From Xylogone sp. PMI_703 (taxonomy: Eukaryota; Ascomycota; Leotiomycetes), in the NCBI GenBank assembly GCA_021399445.1, contig JAJTUQ010000003.1, forward strand, positions 3,286,001-3,350,000: a stretch of 64,000 nt of DNA, given 5' to 3'. Positions 1 to 13,200 of this stretch are shown here, in pieces (within the stretch, counting starts at the first letter, position 1; each line of letters opens with the position of its first letter). The notes below the pieces were generated by a model, which had not been told where the DNA came from, made no database searches, and saw only the letters and a program-made list of their open reading frames with translations. The position numbers and the translations under genes were made by a program.

Positions 1-107
1 ACGGTCCTCACGTCCGATTCTCTGAAGACACCAATACGTCAACATTTCAGTCCTCAGGAGCTGGGTGTCCCGTACTCAACTTCATCTACTCGGATAAACA
101 GCGATAT

Positions 108-127
108 TTCTCTATATCTATATAACG
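108..127 (+). promoter_or_regulatory. TATA-like element upstream of the Nup2-type gene
   Basis: The stretch with tctatatctatataac lies about 25-45 bp before the ATG at 153. It is the only obvious core-promoter-like element in the first 152 bases. It is close to the start codon for a TATA box, so it could instead lie in the leader. No experimental start site is available. Confidence 0.3.
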
Positions 128-152
128 GCGCGTCGCCGGTGATACAGACACA

Positions 153-3100
153 ATGGCTGATGTTCCTCAACGCGCAAATGCGGCTCAGCTCGCAGCGAGA
201 AATATCAAGGCTAAGCCAACATTGAGGCGCAAAACCCCTCTCCGATCTGATAACTTAGGTGCATCTACACCATCATTTGCGCCTAGTCCAACTCAAGGAG
301 GAGGAGGCGGTGGTCTCTTTGGGGGAAATATACAGGCTCCAACAACATTCAACTTCTCCTCTAGTTTTCCTGCCCCATCATTCGGGGGTGGTAACCCCTT
401 CTCTACAAACACGAGTTCAGATAATGAAGATTCACGCGCAGATACAACTGGAGAAGAAGCGGCGAGACGTAGTAAATCATTTAGAGTTGAAGGAAGCGCG
501 ACGGAATCGCAAAGTCAAACTATGCCATTCCAATTTTCTGCCAGTTCTCAACCTGCATCTTCAGGTGGTTTGTTTGGTTCCGCGAATGCGCCGGCTAGTA
601 ACCTGTTCAGTTTTGGGCAGAATTCGGCGGCATCTTTCAATTCACCTTCAAGTCAAGGCCAGCAGTCGAATAACATGTTCTCCTTCCCATCTGGTCAATC
701 ACAACCTTCTCAGCCAAGTAATAATATGTTATTTGGATCCGCATCAACGGACAACAAACCTGCAACCAATATATTTGGTGGCTTCGGACAGTCAACAAGC
801 CAACCACCAGTATCACAGCCTTCGAGTTCCTCCGCAATCAACTTTGGCTCCACCACCCCTCAGTCGAAGCCACCGAGTGCTCCATTCTCATTCAATACAA
901 CTGCCCAGACCCCCAAACCAGCAGGCAACCTGTTTGGCGCTGCGGCATCACCAGCGAATCCTTTCGCATCCTCTCAATCCCCAGCAGCTACGCCATCTGC
1001 TAATTTATTTGGTTCATTCAATCAACAATCCACTCCTGCATCGACTTCAAAAGATCAAGCTGCAACAAATCTGTTTGGAAGCCAACAACAAGACAAACCT
1101 ATAAATTCCTCAGTCAACTTATTTGGTGGACAAAGCCAACAGACTGTGCAACCTAACAATCTCTTTGGTTCAAAGGAGCCGGCTGTGGCCACCCAAAATA
1201 TTTTCAGAGGTTTGAAGCCAGGATCTGATCCTACAAATAATTTCAATACGCAGCCAATGGGCAATCCCTTTCAAACAGCTCAGCCAGAACCTCCTGTCAA
1301 CATGGATATTAGTCCTAAACACCAAGCACCAGCACCACCAAGTAACATATTCGGCAACTTAAATCAATCTCCAGCCCCAGCACGCAATATCTTTGGCAAT
1401 CTTAATAAGCCAATTGATCATCAACCAGAGGTAGCGACGCCTAGTCTCAATGAAAACTCGACTGTCTCGACTACCGATTCTCAACAGAGTAATACTGGTG
1501 GTTTCAAATTTACTCCAAGCGCTACTGCGCCTTTATTTTCAGGACTCAAACCACAACCGGTACGTTCTCTTACAATATTCCAATGCAATCCATTGAGCTA
1601 ACTCTGCCATGCAGGATCAACCATCAACTCAGAGCATCCCTCAGGTAACAGACGCGACAAACGCTACCAAACCTTTATTTAATGCAACGCAACAACCCGA
1701 GCCTTCTACCAACGGCGGTACACTTTTCTCGCCCTTCAAATCCGTTGGGACGCCTAAACCTGCAAGCCAACTGCAACCTACCAACCTATTTTCTAATCCT
1801 TCACAACAACAGAGTGAACTTCCTCCGACATTTAACAAACAGCCCACTCCTGCTCCTACATTCGTGCCAAGTACACCCGTCACTACTGGCCCGACTAGTG
1901 CAATGGAATCTACGTCGAAAGAGAGCGTAGTTAAAACGTATTCAGAGATGGCAGCTGCTGGTGATGTGTCAGATGAAGAGATTGCCCCTGTTGTACCTGC
2001 TAACTTCTCGGATGCACAAAAGAGAGAGTTTTATGCGGGATATCGTCTTCGATGCTTGAATAAAGCGATGCAGAAGTTCTTTGGTCAAGTGCCGCTCGGA
2101 GCTGATATAAGCAGCATCCTTACATTCTATGCCGAGAAGAGAGAAGATATCTTGAGCCGAAGTGGAGTTCTCTTCAAAACTTCCAAACGCAAGAGCTTTG
2201 AAGATGAGGATCAGGAAAATGAGAATCCAATGAAAAAGGCTAAGCCGGCTCCTTCAACAAACTCTACTCAGATCCCTGCTACCAAGCAGAGACCACCAAG
2301 TCCAGAAAAATTATCGAGCAATGGAAATGGATCGCAGGCACGCTCTGTTTCTCCTGTGAAGCCACAGTCCCAAGTCAATGGAATTTCCGTACCTAGTGCA
2401 TCCTTATTCCCAGCTCCACAACTTCAACAACCGAGCACTACTCCTGCTGCATCTCTCTCTCCAAAGGGTAAGCGTAAGGCAGAAATTCAGCTGACTGACC
2501 AAGACCCGACTGGAGAGATAGAAGAAGAACGTAGAGCAAGGATGTCAAAAACAAATGGAAATGCTGATGGCTCCGAGACTATGAAACGCTTCAAAAATAT
2601 CATTCAAGGAGGCGCTAATAGTAGTAGCCCGGACAAACCAATGTTCTCGTTAAATAAGTCAGGAAAAGATGATGAGCCCAAGGCAAATCCGTTTGCCGCC
2701 TTGTCAGTCCCACCTACATCTGTTACACCAAAACCAGCTACAGCTGCTTCAAGCAATATGTTGACTCAATCGCCTGCTCAAAGTGCCCCTAATATGTTCG
2801 CGCCAAAACCAGCGGGAGCTCAGACTATCAAGCCCCCAACATTCGGTACTGGCCCTGTTAACTTTCTAGCTCAGTTTAAAGCAAAAGCGTCTCAGGATAC
2901 CGAGGATGCAGAGAAGAAGTTAATGGAGAAAGCCAAAGAAGAAGACATGGATTCTGATGAGGACGAGGCGGAGTGGGAGGCTAAATACAAAGAAAAGCGC
3001 AAAGCTGAGCTAAAACAGATCGAAGAGATTTCGAAGAGTAAACAGGCCAGCTTTGTAGCTGGTAAAGGCTTCAATTTTGGCGCTGAGCCAAAGACTACGA

Positions 3101-4479
3101 GTACAGAAGAGCGCCCTTCAATTGCGCAACCGACTCCCTCCAAACCCCTCTTTGGCCAGAGCAGCGGTCAACAGAGTACGGGCAACAGTATCTTCAGTTC
3201 CAATGGTTCGGGAGCTTCCACACCTGGCCCTACAACTAGCAGACCCGGATCAGTCCTAGATCTTCACACCCCTGGCAAGCCTGTTTCCTTTGGCGGAAAT
3301 ATATTCGGCCACTTATCTGATGTTGATTCTGGAGCTGAAAGTGGTAAAGGAAATGATGCTGATGAGGAGAGTGGAGATGCTGATACTGCGAGTTCAGATG
3401 CAGGCCCTGATTCCGAAAAGAAGGATCCAACATATCGGCCAGATCCAACAGAAGACGAGGAAGAGACAGGCCCGGGAATAATGTCCGCAAAGAAGGCTCC
3501 AGCCGCAAATCCCTTCAACATTAACGCTGCATCCGGTCTTGGAGGAAGCACGGCCAATTCCGGTACCAGCACTCCAGGTGGTAGTTTATTTGATCGGATA
3601 TCTAAGGATAGTAATGGCAATCCAATACGTCAAGTTTCAGCTGAAGAGAAGGAAAATTCGAAGCCGACTACCAACCTATTTGGGGGCCAAAGTAATATCT
3701 TCGGTGGTTTGAACAAGACACCAGGTACACCTACAGATAAGACCTGGAAGGCAGATAGTCCGATTAAGTTCGGAAACTCACCACAGAGTCCTTTCAAATT
3801 TGGCGACTCAACGCCATCGAATGGAGCTCCTGCGGTAAATGTTACAGCTGCTACACCAACGAAACCCGCTACACCTTTCGGCGGTTTGTTTGGCAACTCT
3901 ACTACATCAAAGCCATCGACATCAACTCCCTTTAGCACTGTGGGATTTGCATTTGGTGCAGCATCAAGCACTACGTCATCCCTTCTCCCCTCAGCCGCCG
4001 CGTCAGGCGACACATCTAGGGCAACGACACCGGGAGGAACCACTGATGGTGAGAGCGCAAATGACGCAAATGATCCAGATGGAGAACATCATGAGCAGAT
4101 CGACCTAACAAAGGGTGGTGCTGGCGAGGAAAATGAAAACATAGTTCACGAGGCCCGTGCAAAGGCACTGAAGTATGTCCCCAAAGAAGAAGGACAGGGC
4201 AGCCCATGGGAAACAAAGGGACTAGGCCCTCTTCGTGTGCTAAAGCATAAAGAAACAGGGAATTCCAGGATTCTGCTTAGGGCTGATCCGAGTGGGAAAA
4301 TAGTGATGAACAAGAGTATTCTCGGAAATGTTGAGTACAAGGCATCTGGAAAGACATTGAAGCTCTTGACAGCTGGGGAAAATGGAGGCGCATTGGAGAC
4401 GTGGATCCTCCAACTTAAGACGCCAGAGATTGCTGAGAGCCTTGCGAAGGCTCTTGAAGCAAACAAATCATCTTCTTAA
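153..4479 (+). CDS. NUP2: FG-repeat nucleoporin with C-terminal Ran-binding domain (Nup2/NUP50 type)
   Basis: Two exons, 153-1559 and 1615-4479, joined across a 55-bp intron (GTACGT...GCAG), give a 1,423-residue protein. The N-terminus is short and basic (RRKTP near residue 25). It is followed by a long Ser/Gln/Pro/Asn-rich region studded with NLFG, NIFG, GLFG and FSFG-like repeats. Around residues 590-655 lies a compact conserved-looking helical segment (FSDAQKREFYAGYRLRCLNK). More FG motifs and acidic stretches follow, then a RanBD (about residues 1300-1420, containing WETKGLGPLRVLKHKETG and RILLRADPSGKIVMN). In the family, Nup2/NUP50 is a mobile nuclear-basket nucleoporin that binds Ran-GTP and importin-alpha to release cargo. 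It is larger than the 720-residue yeast Nup2, with the extra length in the disordered FG region. The same-strand neighbour downstream is unrelated. The family call is firm and the symbol is by analogy. Confidence 0.9.
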
Positions 4480-5120
4480 GAAGAACCTGTATCTCTCTAT
4501 TCTGCAGGACGCTGGTTCCTTGAATGTGTTTCATATGAAGAGTTCGCCTTCTAAGGTACAAGGAAGTGATAATGGATATATTTGAAATGTGGTCGGAAAT
4601 GGAAACACTCAACTGATCAGGTCTGCGTAACAAAAAGTAAAGGAATAGCATGGGCAGGCGTTAGCATAGCGGCGGTTGTTTGATTAATAATACAGTAGAA
4701 TCATTCTTAGAAGTATTTGTATTAAAGTTAAAATAATTGTTTTATATAGTTTCCTCTATGTACAGTTAATGCACCCCGCATTCTATTGTCCTCTGAAGCG
4801 GAGATATTTCATAGTTGCGGGAGAGAGACATGAAAGACACGAGTCATGTAGCTGTCGACTGGACACTAGCTAATTATTACACAAATAAGCTACCAGGGGC
4901 TTTGATTACTTTCTGGAGCTCGGAATTGGCTGAGATTACTGCACGGATCTTAGTCTTGCCTCGGCATCTGGGTGTATCCACTTGCTCCTCGGATCAGAAT
5001 CTGGGGAGAGCATATACATAATAATTCCCCGTTGACTATCCTTTAAGCTCAAAAATATAACATTCTTTGTATTTCTAGTTTTATTTACGCATTCCCAGAA
5101 AATATCCATCTCCAGACACA
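4480..5120. other. Intergenic region, Nup2-type to cytochrome-b5/ACAD gene
   Basis: This 641-bp stretch holds the 3' region of the nucleoporin gene, AT-rich around 4680-4750 with attaaagttaaaataattg as a plausible polyadenylation context. It also holds the promoter of the downstream gene. I see no coding potential beyond short chance frames. Confidence 0.5.
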
Positions 5121-6889
5121 ATGCCGCACAAAGCTTTCAGTCGAGCCGAAGTAGCCAAACACAACACAGAAGATTCTACATGGTTTATAATAGATAGTAA
5201 AATTTACGATGTGACTGACTTTCTTGATGCTCACCCTGGTGGTGAGTTTGTCTTAAAACAAGTTGCCGGGACAGATGCTACGGAGGCTTTCTATAATCTG
5301 CATCGTCAAGAGGTCCTCCAGAAGTATGCCGACCTCTGCATTGGTACAGTCGAAGGCGAGAAACCGCAGATTATTGAACAGAAGATTGGAGATCTCAGCG
5401 TGGTACCATATGGCGAGCCTGCATGGCTAACCTCCGAGTTTAAGAGTCCTTACTATAATGACAGCCATCGACGACTCCAAAAGGCCCTTCGAGAGTTTGT
5501 GGAGACACATATCACACCAGAAGCGCAAGAGGCCGAGAAGTCCGGTGCATATATTAGCCAGGAGCTCATTGATAAAATGAGCAAGGCCGGACTTCTCCAC
5601 ATGCGACTCGGTCCTGGAAAGCACATGAAAGGAGTGGATCTACTTGGTGTGATGAAGGGAGAGGACTTTGATTATTTTCACGACTTGATTGCTGCCCAGG
5701 AATTAACGCGCGTTGCTGCCCGTGGATTTCAAGATGGGAATATGGCTGGGATGACGATCTCTCTGACAGCTGTTATGCAATGGGCCAACGATGAGGCTTG
5801 GAGGGATAAGATTGCCCAAGAGGTCCTTTCTGGAAAGAAGAAGATCTGTCTCGCTGTCACGGAAGCTTTCGCCGGTTCAGACGTTGCTGGAATACGCGCT
5901 ACCGCAACTAAGACCCCTGATGGAAAATACTATATTGTGAACGGCACCAAGAAGTGGATTACAAATGGTGTCTGGTGCGACTACTTTGTTACAGCTGTGA
6001 GGACTGGTAAGTTCAATCCTCATAATAGAGTGAGCTCTTATATTATCAGATAGGATTCTAACGATAGACCGGCTATTAGACAAGGGACTTAGTGTGTTGC
6101 TGATTGAGCGTGGAGAAGGAGTTGAAACCTCCCAAATAAAGACCTCCTATTCTACTGCTGCAGCAACTAGCTTTATTACATTCGACAATGTCAAAGTCCC
6201 AGTCGGGAACTTGCTTGGAGAAGAGAACAAAGGAATTTATGTTGTTCTATCCAATTTTAACCATGAAAGATTCATGATGACGTCCAGCACTGTTCGAATG
6301 AGCAGATTAGTGACAGAGGAATGCCTTAAATGGAGTTGCCAGCGGGTCGTTTTTGGAAAGAAACTCATTGACCAGCCAGTTATCAGGCAGAAGTGAGTTC
6401 CCAGCCTCTTTAGTAGCTTCACTATGATTGACTAACGATCCGTAGACTTGGAAAAATGATATCTCATGTTGAGTCCAATCAAGCATGGCTCGAACACATT
6501 TGCTATCAAATGAACCACATGACATACAAACAGCAGTCTACCCATCTAGCTGGACCCATCGGGCTGCTGAAGATGTTTGTTACACGCTCAGCCCATGAAA
6601 TTGCAGATGAAGCCGTTCAGATATTTGGTGGAAGAGCCCTCACTCAGACTGGAATGGGCCGAGTAATCGAGATGTTTCACAGAACGTAAGTTATGACGCA
6701 GTTTTAATACGATTCTAGAAGTTAACCGGTCATCCAATAGCTACAAATTCGATGCCATTTTGGGAGGTTCTGAAGAGGTAAGTTGTGATGCCACTATGTA
6801 TGACCAGAATGGTTACTAACTTTGATTAGATCTTGGCAGATCTTGGAGTAAGGCAAGCTATTAAGAATATGCCTAAGAGCGTATTATAG
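5121..6889 (+). CDS. Cytochrome b5 - acyl-CoA dehydrogenase fusion protein
   Basis: Five exons: 5121-6006, 6080-6392, 6446-6685, 6741-6777 and 6830-6889. The introns are 73, 53, 55 and 52 bp, and the product is 511 residues. Residues 1-85 are a cytochrome b5 heme domain with the HPGG motif (His38) and the second axial His61 (FYNLHR). The rest is an acyl-CoA dehydrogenase: N-terminal helical domain, middle beta domain (LAVTEAFAGSDVAGI, IVNGTKKWITNG) and C-terminal flavin domain ending ILGGSEEILADLG. This fusion architecture is widespread in filamentous fungi. The dehydrogenase oxidises acyl-CoA esters with FAD, and the b5 domain presumably hands electrons on. Substrate and compartment cannot be read from the sequence. 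For intron 1 the acceptor at 6079 is chosen because it lies about 18 nt after a CTAAC branch site. An acceptor at 6067 is also in frame and would add four residues. Confidence 0.9.
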
Positions 6890-7484
6890 AGGGTTCTTAG
6901 AGATGAGTTTAAGCCTGTTAAGATAACATGTTTCAAAACATAATATAAGAAGCAAAGTCATATGTTACGCCCTGTCCTTGACATTTTGACACGGTGCTGC
7001 AGATGTAACCATACTCTAGTCTTGCCATGGGCTCGTAGTAAGTGCTCCTAATACAGTAGAGGTGGATCCCGATTAGATTGAGATTCACTGGCCTTTTGGG
7101 GAATTTCTCGTTTTAGCCTCCAACCTAAGTTAAATCGGCGAGAATATATCCAGCATTGAGCTCCCTGTTTAGGTTAGTTTTCCGCACGCTACTGTATTTG
7201 GTACAAATATGTAGGTAGCTGTGCCCTTGCATGATGTAAAGTTCCGACCCCACCTTTTACCAATGATAAACACACCTTCCAAACTGTCTCGCCGGGAGAC
7301 CCCGCTGTTGATAGAGTCATCGGGAGTCCGTAGCTTAAAATATCATAGTTAGGCAAGATAGGATATATAAAATATATATCTATACCCCAGAACATACCTC
7401 TTCCCTATCTTTTTGATTTAAATGCGTCTTCTATATTCTCTTTCACACTACTAGACCTCCACACTGTCTGGCTGCCTTGTCGCC
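6890..7484. other. Intergenic region with TATA-like stretch before the adenosine deaminase gene
   Basis: A run of alternating A/T (gatatataaaatatatatc, about 7361-7380) lies some 105 bp before the ATG at 7485 and is a plausible core promoter. The first part of the region is the 3' flank of the acyl-CoA dehydrogenase gene. No gene is seen. Confidence 0.4.
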
Positions 7485-9342
7485 ATGGCTCATGCAATGT
7501 CGATGCGTGTAAGAGAGCTACAATGGCCCTCTGCAATGCCTGATGATGAATGGGAAGAAGTCTCGCAAACTGTCCCTACCTTGGAAGAACCCTTCATCAA
7601 ACAATACGTAACCGGCCGCGAAGCCCTGATCGACCAAGAGAAGAAACAGAGAAGTGGTATGTGTACGACTTTTTCAAAGTTTGAAACAAGACTAAAAGCG
7701 TTTTCTCCATGCAGATTACTCTTTTCGCCAGTCATTGTCTCCCATTGCAAAAAAAGCTTGTGAAATCGTTGGTAGGATCCGAGATCATGAAAAGAAGACG
7801 ATATGGACTGCAGAGTTTGAAGATGCTTTGGCGCAAAAAATCGGGACGAATATATACCCAGGGATGATGTTCTCACTGGCAAAGGAAAGGATGGAGAAAA
7901 CAAAACTATGGCAGATTGTGCACAAGATGCCCAAGGGGGCTCTACTGCATGCCCATATGGATGCCATGGTAGATTTCGATTTTATATTCGATACCCTCCT
8001 TTCCACCCCAGGGATACACATACATTGCGCGACGCCTCTGTCTACACCGCATGCTCTTGAGGTTGGCCAGTTCAAGTTTCGTTTTTCCAAGACGGAGCAT
8101 AAAGACGGAACTATCTGGAGTGATTCCTATGAACCTAACGCCCTAATTCTCCTTACCCAAGCTGCAGATTCATTCCCAAATGGAGGGAGACAAGGTTTTC
8201 TACGCTGGCTCAAGGACCGCTGCACGATTACATGTAATGAATCTTTGGAACATTTCCATGGTGTAGATGCAGTATGGAGGAAATTCACGTCCGTATTTGT
8301 TATACTGAACAGTATGATTTTCTACGAGCCTATATTTAGGGCATTTATGAGAAGATTATTGAAGTTATCTCTGGATGATGGAGTCAAATGGCTGGACTTG
8401 AGACTAGCATTCACATTCAGGTATTTCAAAGAAGGGTCTGAGACGCCTGAAGAAACGTATCACGAATTCTTCAGAGTTTTCGGTGAGGAAATCGAGAAAT
8501 TCAAGGCTTCCGAGGAGGGTAAAGGGTTTTGGGGAGCTCGGATGATCTGGACAGGACTACGTGTCTTAGATACGAGAAAGATTATTGAAGATATGGATGC
8601 TTGCATATCTGTCAAGCTGGAATACCCTCATCTCATATCCGGGTATGACTTGGTTGGCCAGGAAGATTCCGGGAGGCCACTCAAAGATATCCTTCCAGAG
8701 TTATTCTGGTTCCGCAAGCAATGCGCACAAGAAGGAGTGAATATTCCATTCTTTTTCCATGCGGGAGAATGTCTGGGAGATGGTAATGATACGGATCAGA
8801 ATCTTTTTGATGCAATCCTTCTTGGCACTAGAAGAATTGGTCATGGATTCTCCCTCTACAAGCATCCGCTCTTGATTGACATGGTCAAAGACAAGAAGAT
8901 CTTAGTGGAAAGCTGCCCGATTTCCAACGAAGTACTTCGCCTATGCTCGGGAATCATGTCACACCCACTGCCAGCCTTACTCGCACGAGGGGTCTCATGT
9001 GCGCTCTGCAATGACGACCCTGCGATTCTTGGTCAAGACACTGCTGGCATGACGCATGATTTCTGGCAAGCCCTCCAGGGTTGGGATAATCTAGGTCTTG
9101 CGGGCTTGGGTGCTTTGGCAGAGAACAGTGTTCGCTGGGCCGCTTTTGAGGACCAATCCAATGCTGAATGGCTAGATGATATCAAGGAGGCTACCACTGG
9201 AAACGGCATAAGAGCTCAGAAGATGAGTGAGTGGTTGGTGGAATGGGAGAAGTACTGCTTGTGGATCGTAACCGAGTATGGCGACAGCGAAGACAATGCA
9301 GAGCTAGAGAGGTACCACGGTGCTTCCGACACCAAAGCTTGA
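7485..9342 (+). CDS. Adenosine deaminase, CECR1/ADGF-related family
   Basis: Two exons (7485-7656 and 7715-9342) flank a 58-bp intron (GTATGT...GCAG) and encode 599 residues. The zinc-binding signatures of the metal-dependent adenosine deaminase fold are present: HAH at residues 136-138 (LLHAHMDA), HAGE at 406-409 (FFFHAGE), RIGHGF with His434, SCPISN, and NDDP with Asp491/Asp492. The extended N-terminal part before the first HxH and the total length fit the ADGF/CECR1 subgroup rather than the short (about 350-residue) classical or adenine deaminases. The family hydrolyses adenosine or 2'-deoxyadenosine to inosine and ammonia. The N-terminus is hydrophilic and acidic with no signal peptide, so unlike animal ADGFs this copy looks intracellular. 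Some fungal members may act on other purine nucleosides. Confidence 0.88.
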
Positions 9343-10212
9343 GATATAGTGGTATTGGGTTTTACGGCGTTCTAGGAATGAGTTTATGAGTTTATGAGGT
9401 ACGGTCAAAGGACAGGTGGCTATAAACAGCATGGCGTCCTGGGGAATCCTAATTTCAACATTAGAGACGTGGTGTGCTCAGACCATAAGTCATCTCTTTC
9501 AATAAGTAAACAAATACAAAATTTCTGGCACAACTTCCGGGTCAGAACTTGTTGTCATACAGCTCTATTCACATGTCAAAACCTCGCATCTGTCTCACGT
9601 ACAGGTACTTCGTACAGCACACCTTTACCCACTTCGCAAGTCAGAAAAGGGTAAGAGCTACCCCACAGGTTGCTACATCAAATCTTGATAAACAACGATG
9701 ATTCGAACGCCTTTGAGAAAATTCCCTAGTCCTTTATGAAAATAAGCAATTACTAGCTCTTAAGTTCCTGTCCTCAACAAGATGGACCCTGGGCGGGGTG
9801 TGCGCTTATCTTCACGTGATTGAGCCGCGGGATCCCTTTATCGGCGCTGTGGACGAGGCGGAATCATTGGCTAGACAACATCACGAGCGCCTGTGACAGT
9901 TCATCCCCGTCTCTTTATTCGTATAACTCTTTCCTCAGGATAAGCAAGAGCTCACAGAGCTCAGAGAAACACTTGGAGCTGACTATGCTATCTCGGTTCG
10001 CGCCCGTGACTAAACTTCGCCAAAGATGATACAAGCCCGGCTTAACATCTCCATCGGTATTGAGCACGAGGCGTCATTGATTTGGAGGAGTGGCAGTGAC
10101 TGAGGAATAGCCAGGCTACACCACCCTTGACCCTTGATATGGTCACGAGTGTCGGATCTCTATATAGGAGCTTCATCGTTGATTCTTCTTCCGCGCTCGA
10201 AACATTGTAGCC
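9343..10212. other. Intergenic region, adenosine deaminase to ATG2
   Basis: The region holds a palindromic CACGTG E-box-like site (9813-9818, tcacgtga context) and a TATA-like ctctatataggag at about 10159-10171, some 45 bp before the ATG2 start codon. I see no gene. Confidence 0.4.
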
Positions 10213-13200
10213 ATGGCGTCATACTTCCAAGCTTACTTCCAGGCTTCCTCGATGCCGAAGAGGTTACTTCAGTTCGCGTTGTCACGGTTAGATATCCTCG
10301 ACACGAACGACTTGGACCTGGAGAACTTGGATATTGTTTTTGGGAAGAATAGTACATTCGAGTTTAGAGATGTTGGTTTGCAACAGAAGGTAGCTCTCAC
10401 TGTTTACCGACCTTAGAACGTCTGCTAAATATAAGCTGTGAATCAGAAGCTCGAGAATCTCCTCAAACTACCTGAATCGCTGAATCTCGCTAAATCTCGA
10501 ATACTCTTACTTCGCCTTACAATCCCAGTAGACATCTATAGTAGCCCGATACTAGTTGAGGTGGAAGGTGTGGAATGTCAGTTGCGGGTGCAGCCTAAAT
10601 CAGAGCCGCCAACAACTCCTACAAAAAAGAATAAAGACTTAAAGCGAAAGCGAAAACTGTCAGATCCCGGAAGATCAGAGAGCGATCATGCTAATACAAG
10701 ATCGCCTAACGCGAGACATAATCTCCGGACTGAGGAGGGGGAGGACGATGAGGATGGCGCGGACGAAGAACCTGTGATCCCAAGAGCTGTTGACCTGGCT
10801 CAGTCATTCCTCGAGACAGAGGCGAGGGAAGAAACCGCGGAGCTTGAGGCTGCTATGCTTTCTCAATCCGAAGATCTTGCCGCATCGAGCCTTCTTAGTG
10901 ATGATGGAGAATCGGATGCGCCCATCGGTACAGGTGCTGCTCTTACACTGCCCGGATTTATGGCTAGGTTTTTACAAGGGATTGTTGATAGATTGCAAGT
11001 GAGAATTCGCAATATTACAGTTTGTCTCGATGTTGATCTACCAAACGATGCTGCTCAATCACCGTCATCCCCAGGGACTGATCCTCTTACCGTTCAGCTC
11101 AAGATTGACGATATCGACATTGAAGGCATCACGGTTCGATTAGACGAAGATCTCGACTCAAGCGGTGTTCGAGAGAAATTTTTACCAAAGGAAGGTAAAC
11201 GAGTTATATATCTCAGCAAAATAAGAGGACTCTTGATATCTGAAGCCAATGTGTTCTCCAGTTTGGCTCGGTCACCAGACGTCCCTTCACCGTCTATTAC
11301 TCATTCTAGCGTATTCGACGAGAGCAGACAGCCGCCTCCAACCCATATGAGCAGTCGCTCTAATAGTAGTCCAAGTATACATTCGAGCGTTCATTCCAGC
11401 ATTCATTCAAGCGTCCGTTCTAGTGCCGAAAGAGTCGAAACTCAATCTGCTAGACAGCTTAACATCCAGGAGGAAGAGCTAAGAACACCCACCAAATCAA
11501 ATTTCTCGCCATCTCTAGACTCCTCAAAATCTCCTGGATACTCACCACCTAGATCATCTCCTCTTCAAACTTCAGTAGTTGCGAGTGATGGTGGACGCTT
11601 TGACGATGCATCTGAAGACGGGGACTACATGGATAAGTCGGGTGTTCTTAAGGATACCAACGAAAGTGCCATGGGCGGCAGTATTTTCGATGACCAGCAA
11701 TACACGGATCATATGACCGAAAGCCAATTTTTAGATAACCCGGAAAACGAGGAAGGAGATACATCAGGCTCGGGATTGATTGGTGATGTTGATGTTAGCT
11801 CAACCACGAAATCAGGACTCTCAACTCCAAGAGCATCCATTCACGCTCTTGGTACCACTGAAGCGAATTTGGCATCTCTTGGGAATGCTGAGGCGAGAGA
11901 ATTTACGGAGCGAACTATGGCCCATTCCACAATACTTCCTACGAGACATCGCACGCGATTCTCACAAGACAGAGTTTCACAGTCACAACCATCTCTCCCC
12001 CCCATACACTCCATGCCTGTGAAATTAGATGCTGTTACACCTGCTAAAGCAGATGGCGAGGATGATGATAAAGAGGTGGAAGACGAAGTAGATCCTGCGG
12101 CTGATGAAGAGCTTGCTCAATCGCACTTATTTAGTCACGAAGAAGCTGAAAGCATGTATATGAGTGCTTTATCACACGATTTATCTATGTCAACCGAGAG
12201 ACATACAGATATACCCCAAAGTACACCGAGTAATGCACCAAATCTCGGAGGGTTAGATGCCGAAGCCCATCAAGATCCACAATCCTTAGAAGAGACAAAG
12301 GCTATCCGTGAACGTAGTAGACCAGGCTCTCCAGAAACCACACCCGAATCCTTTTCGCAGTCGCCACAAACATCTCCTCCACCACCTAGACCTACTCTTC
12401 CTGAATCGAGGAGTGATGGCTCAGAGAAATCCAGTGCGTCGTCTAACTATGGCTCACTAGTTATAAAACAGATATTCAACCTTGATCAAGTGGCGTTATA
12501 TCTTCCTTCGATAAGCCCAGACACTGCAACAGAATCCCGATATACATTCTCTGAGAATACTGCATCCGCTGAAGAGATTAGGAGAAGTAGTTTTGGTTCT
12601 TCTGTGTCTGTTAATATTCCTGGTGCCTTTTCTACGGAGCTACCACCAAAACCATCCTCTCCGCCTCGACCTGCACCAGCAGCAATAAGCAGGCCGCCGG
12701 TTGTTTCCAAGAAAGAGACGTCGAAGCAAGATAGCTCTATCGAGCTGCGTCTTGGCAATATTTCTCTCCAGTTTGACGTCTCTATTGGAAAGATCGTTTT
12801 CAAACTCATCCAGATACTTGGGAATTTCCTGAAACAAGAGCCATCAGAGCATGACACTTCAAAACCGAAAAGTGATACCGTAAAGCCAGAGCAAGCTTCG
12901 GACAAGACGGATATGAAACTTGATATCGGCCAAATATCTATTAAGTTCCTAGAGAGGCTTCAAGGCACAGTAGCTTCCGCTCCTCCTACAAGCGTTGGCC
13001 TACCTGACATTGCGGACACCGACGTGCTATTACAGACCACTCTAAAAGGTCTTAGCATCTCAAGGACCACCACTTCCTCATATACAAAAATGGTGCTAGC
13101 ATTGAAAAAGTTCACATTCGGCTATGCTCATGATAATATGGTCTCATTTGACTCGAGTCTCCAGATGCGTGCTTCAGTCCGCGACCTAGCAGCCTCCAGT

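Noticed and set aside
3264..4043. Antisense frames of 118 and 137 codons inside the Nup2-type gene
   Set aside because: They are shadows of the repetitive FG/Ser/Pro-rich coding strand; composition mirrors the sense codons.
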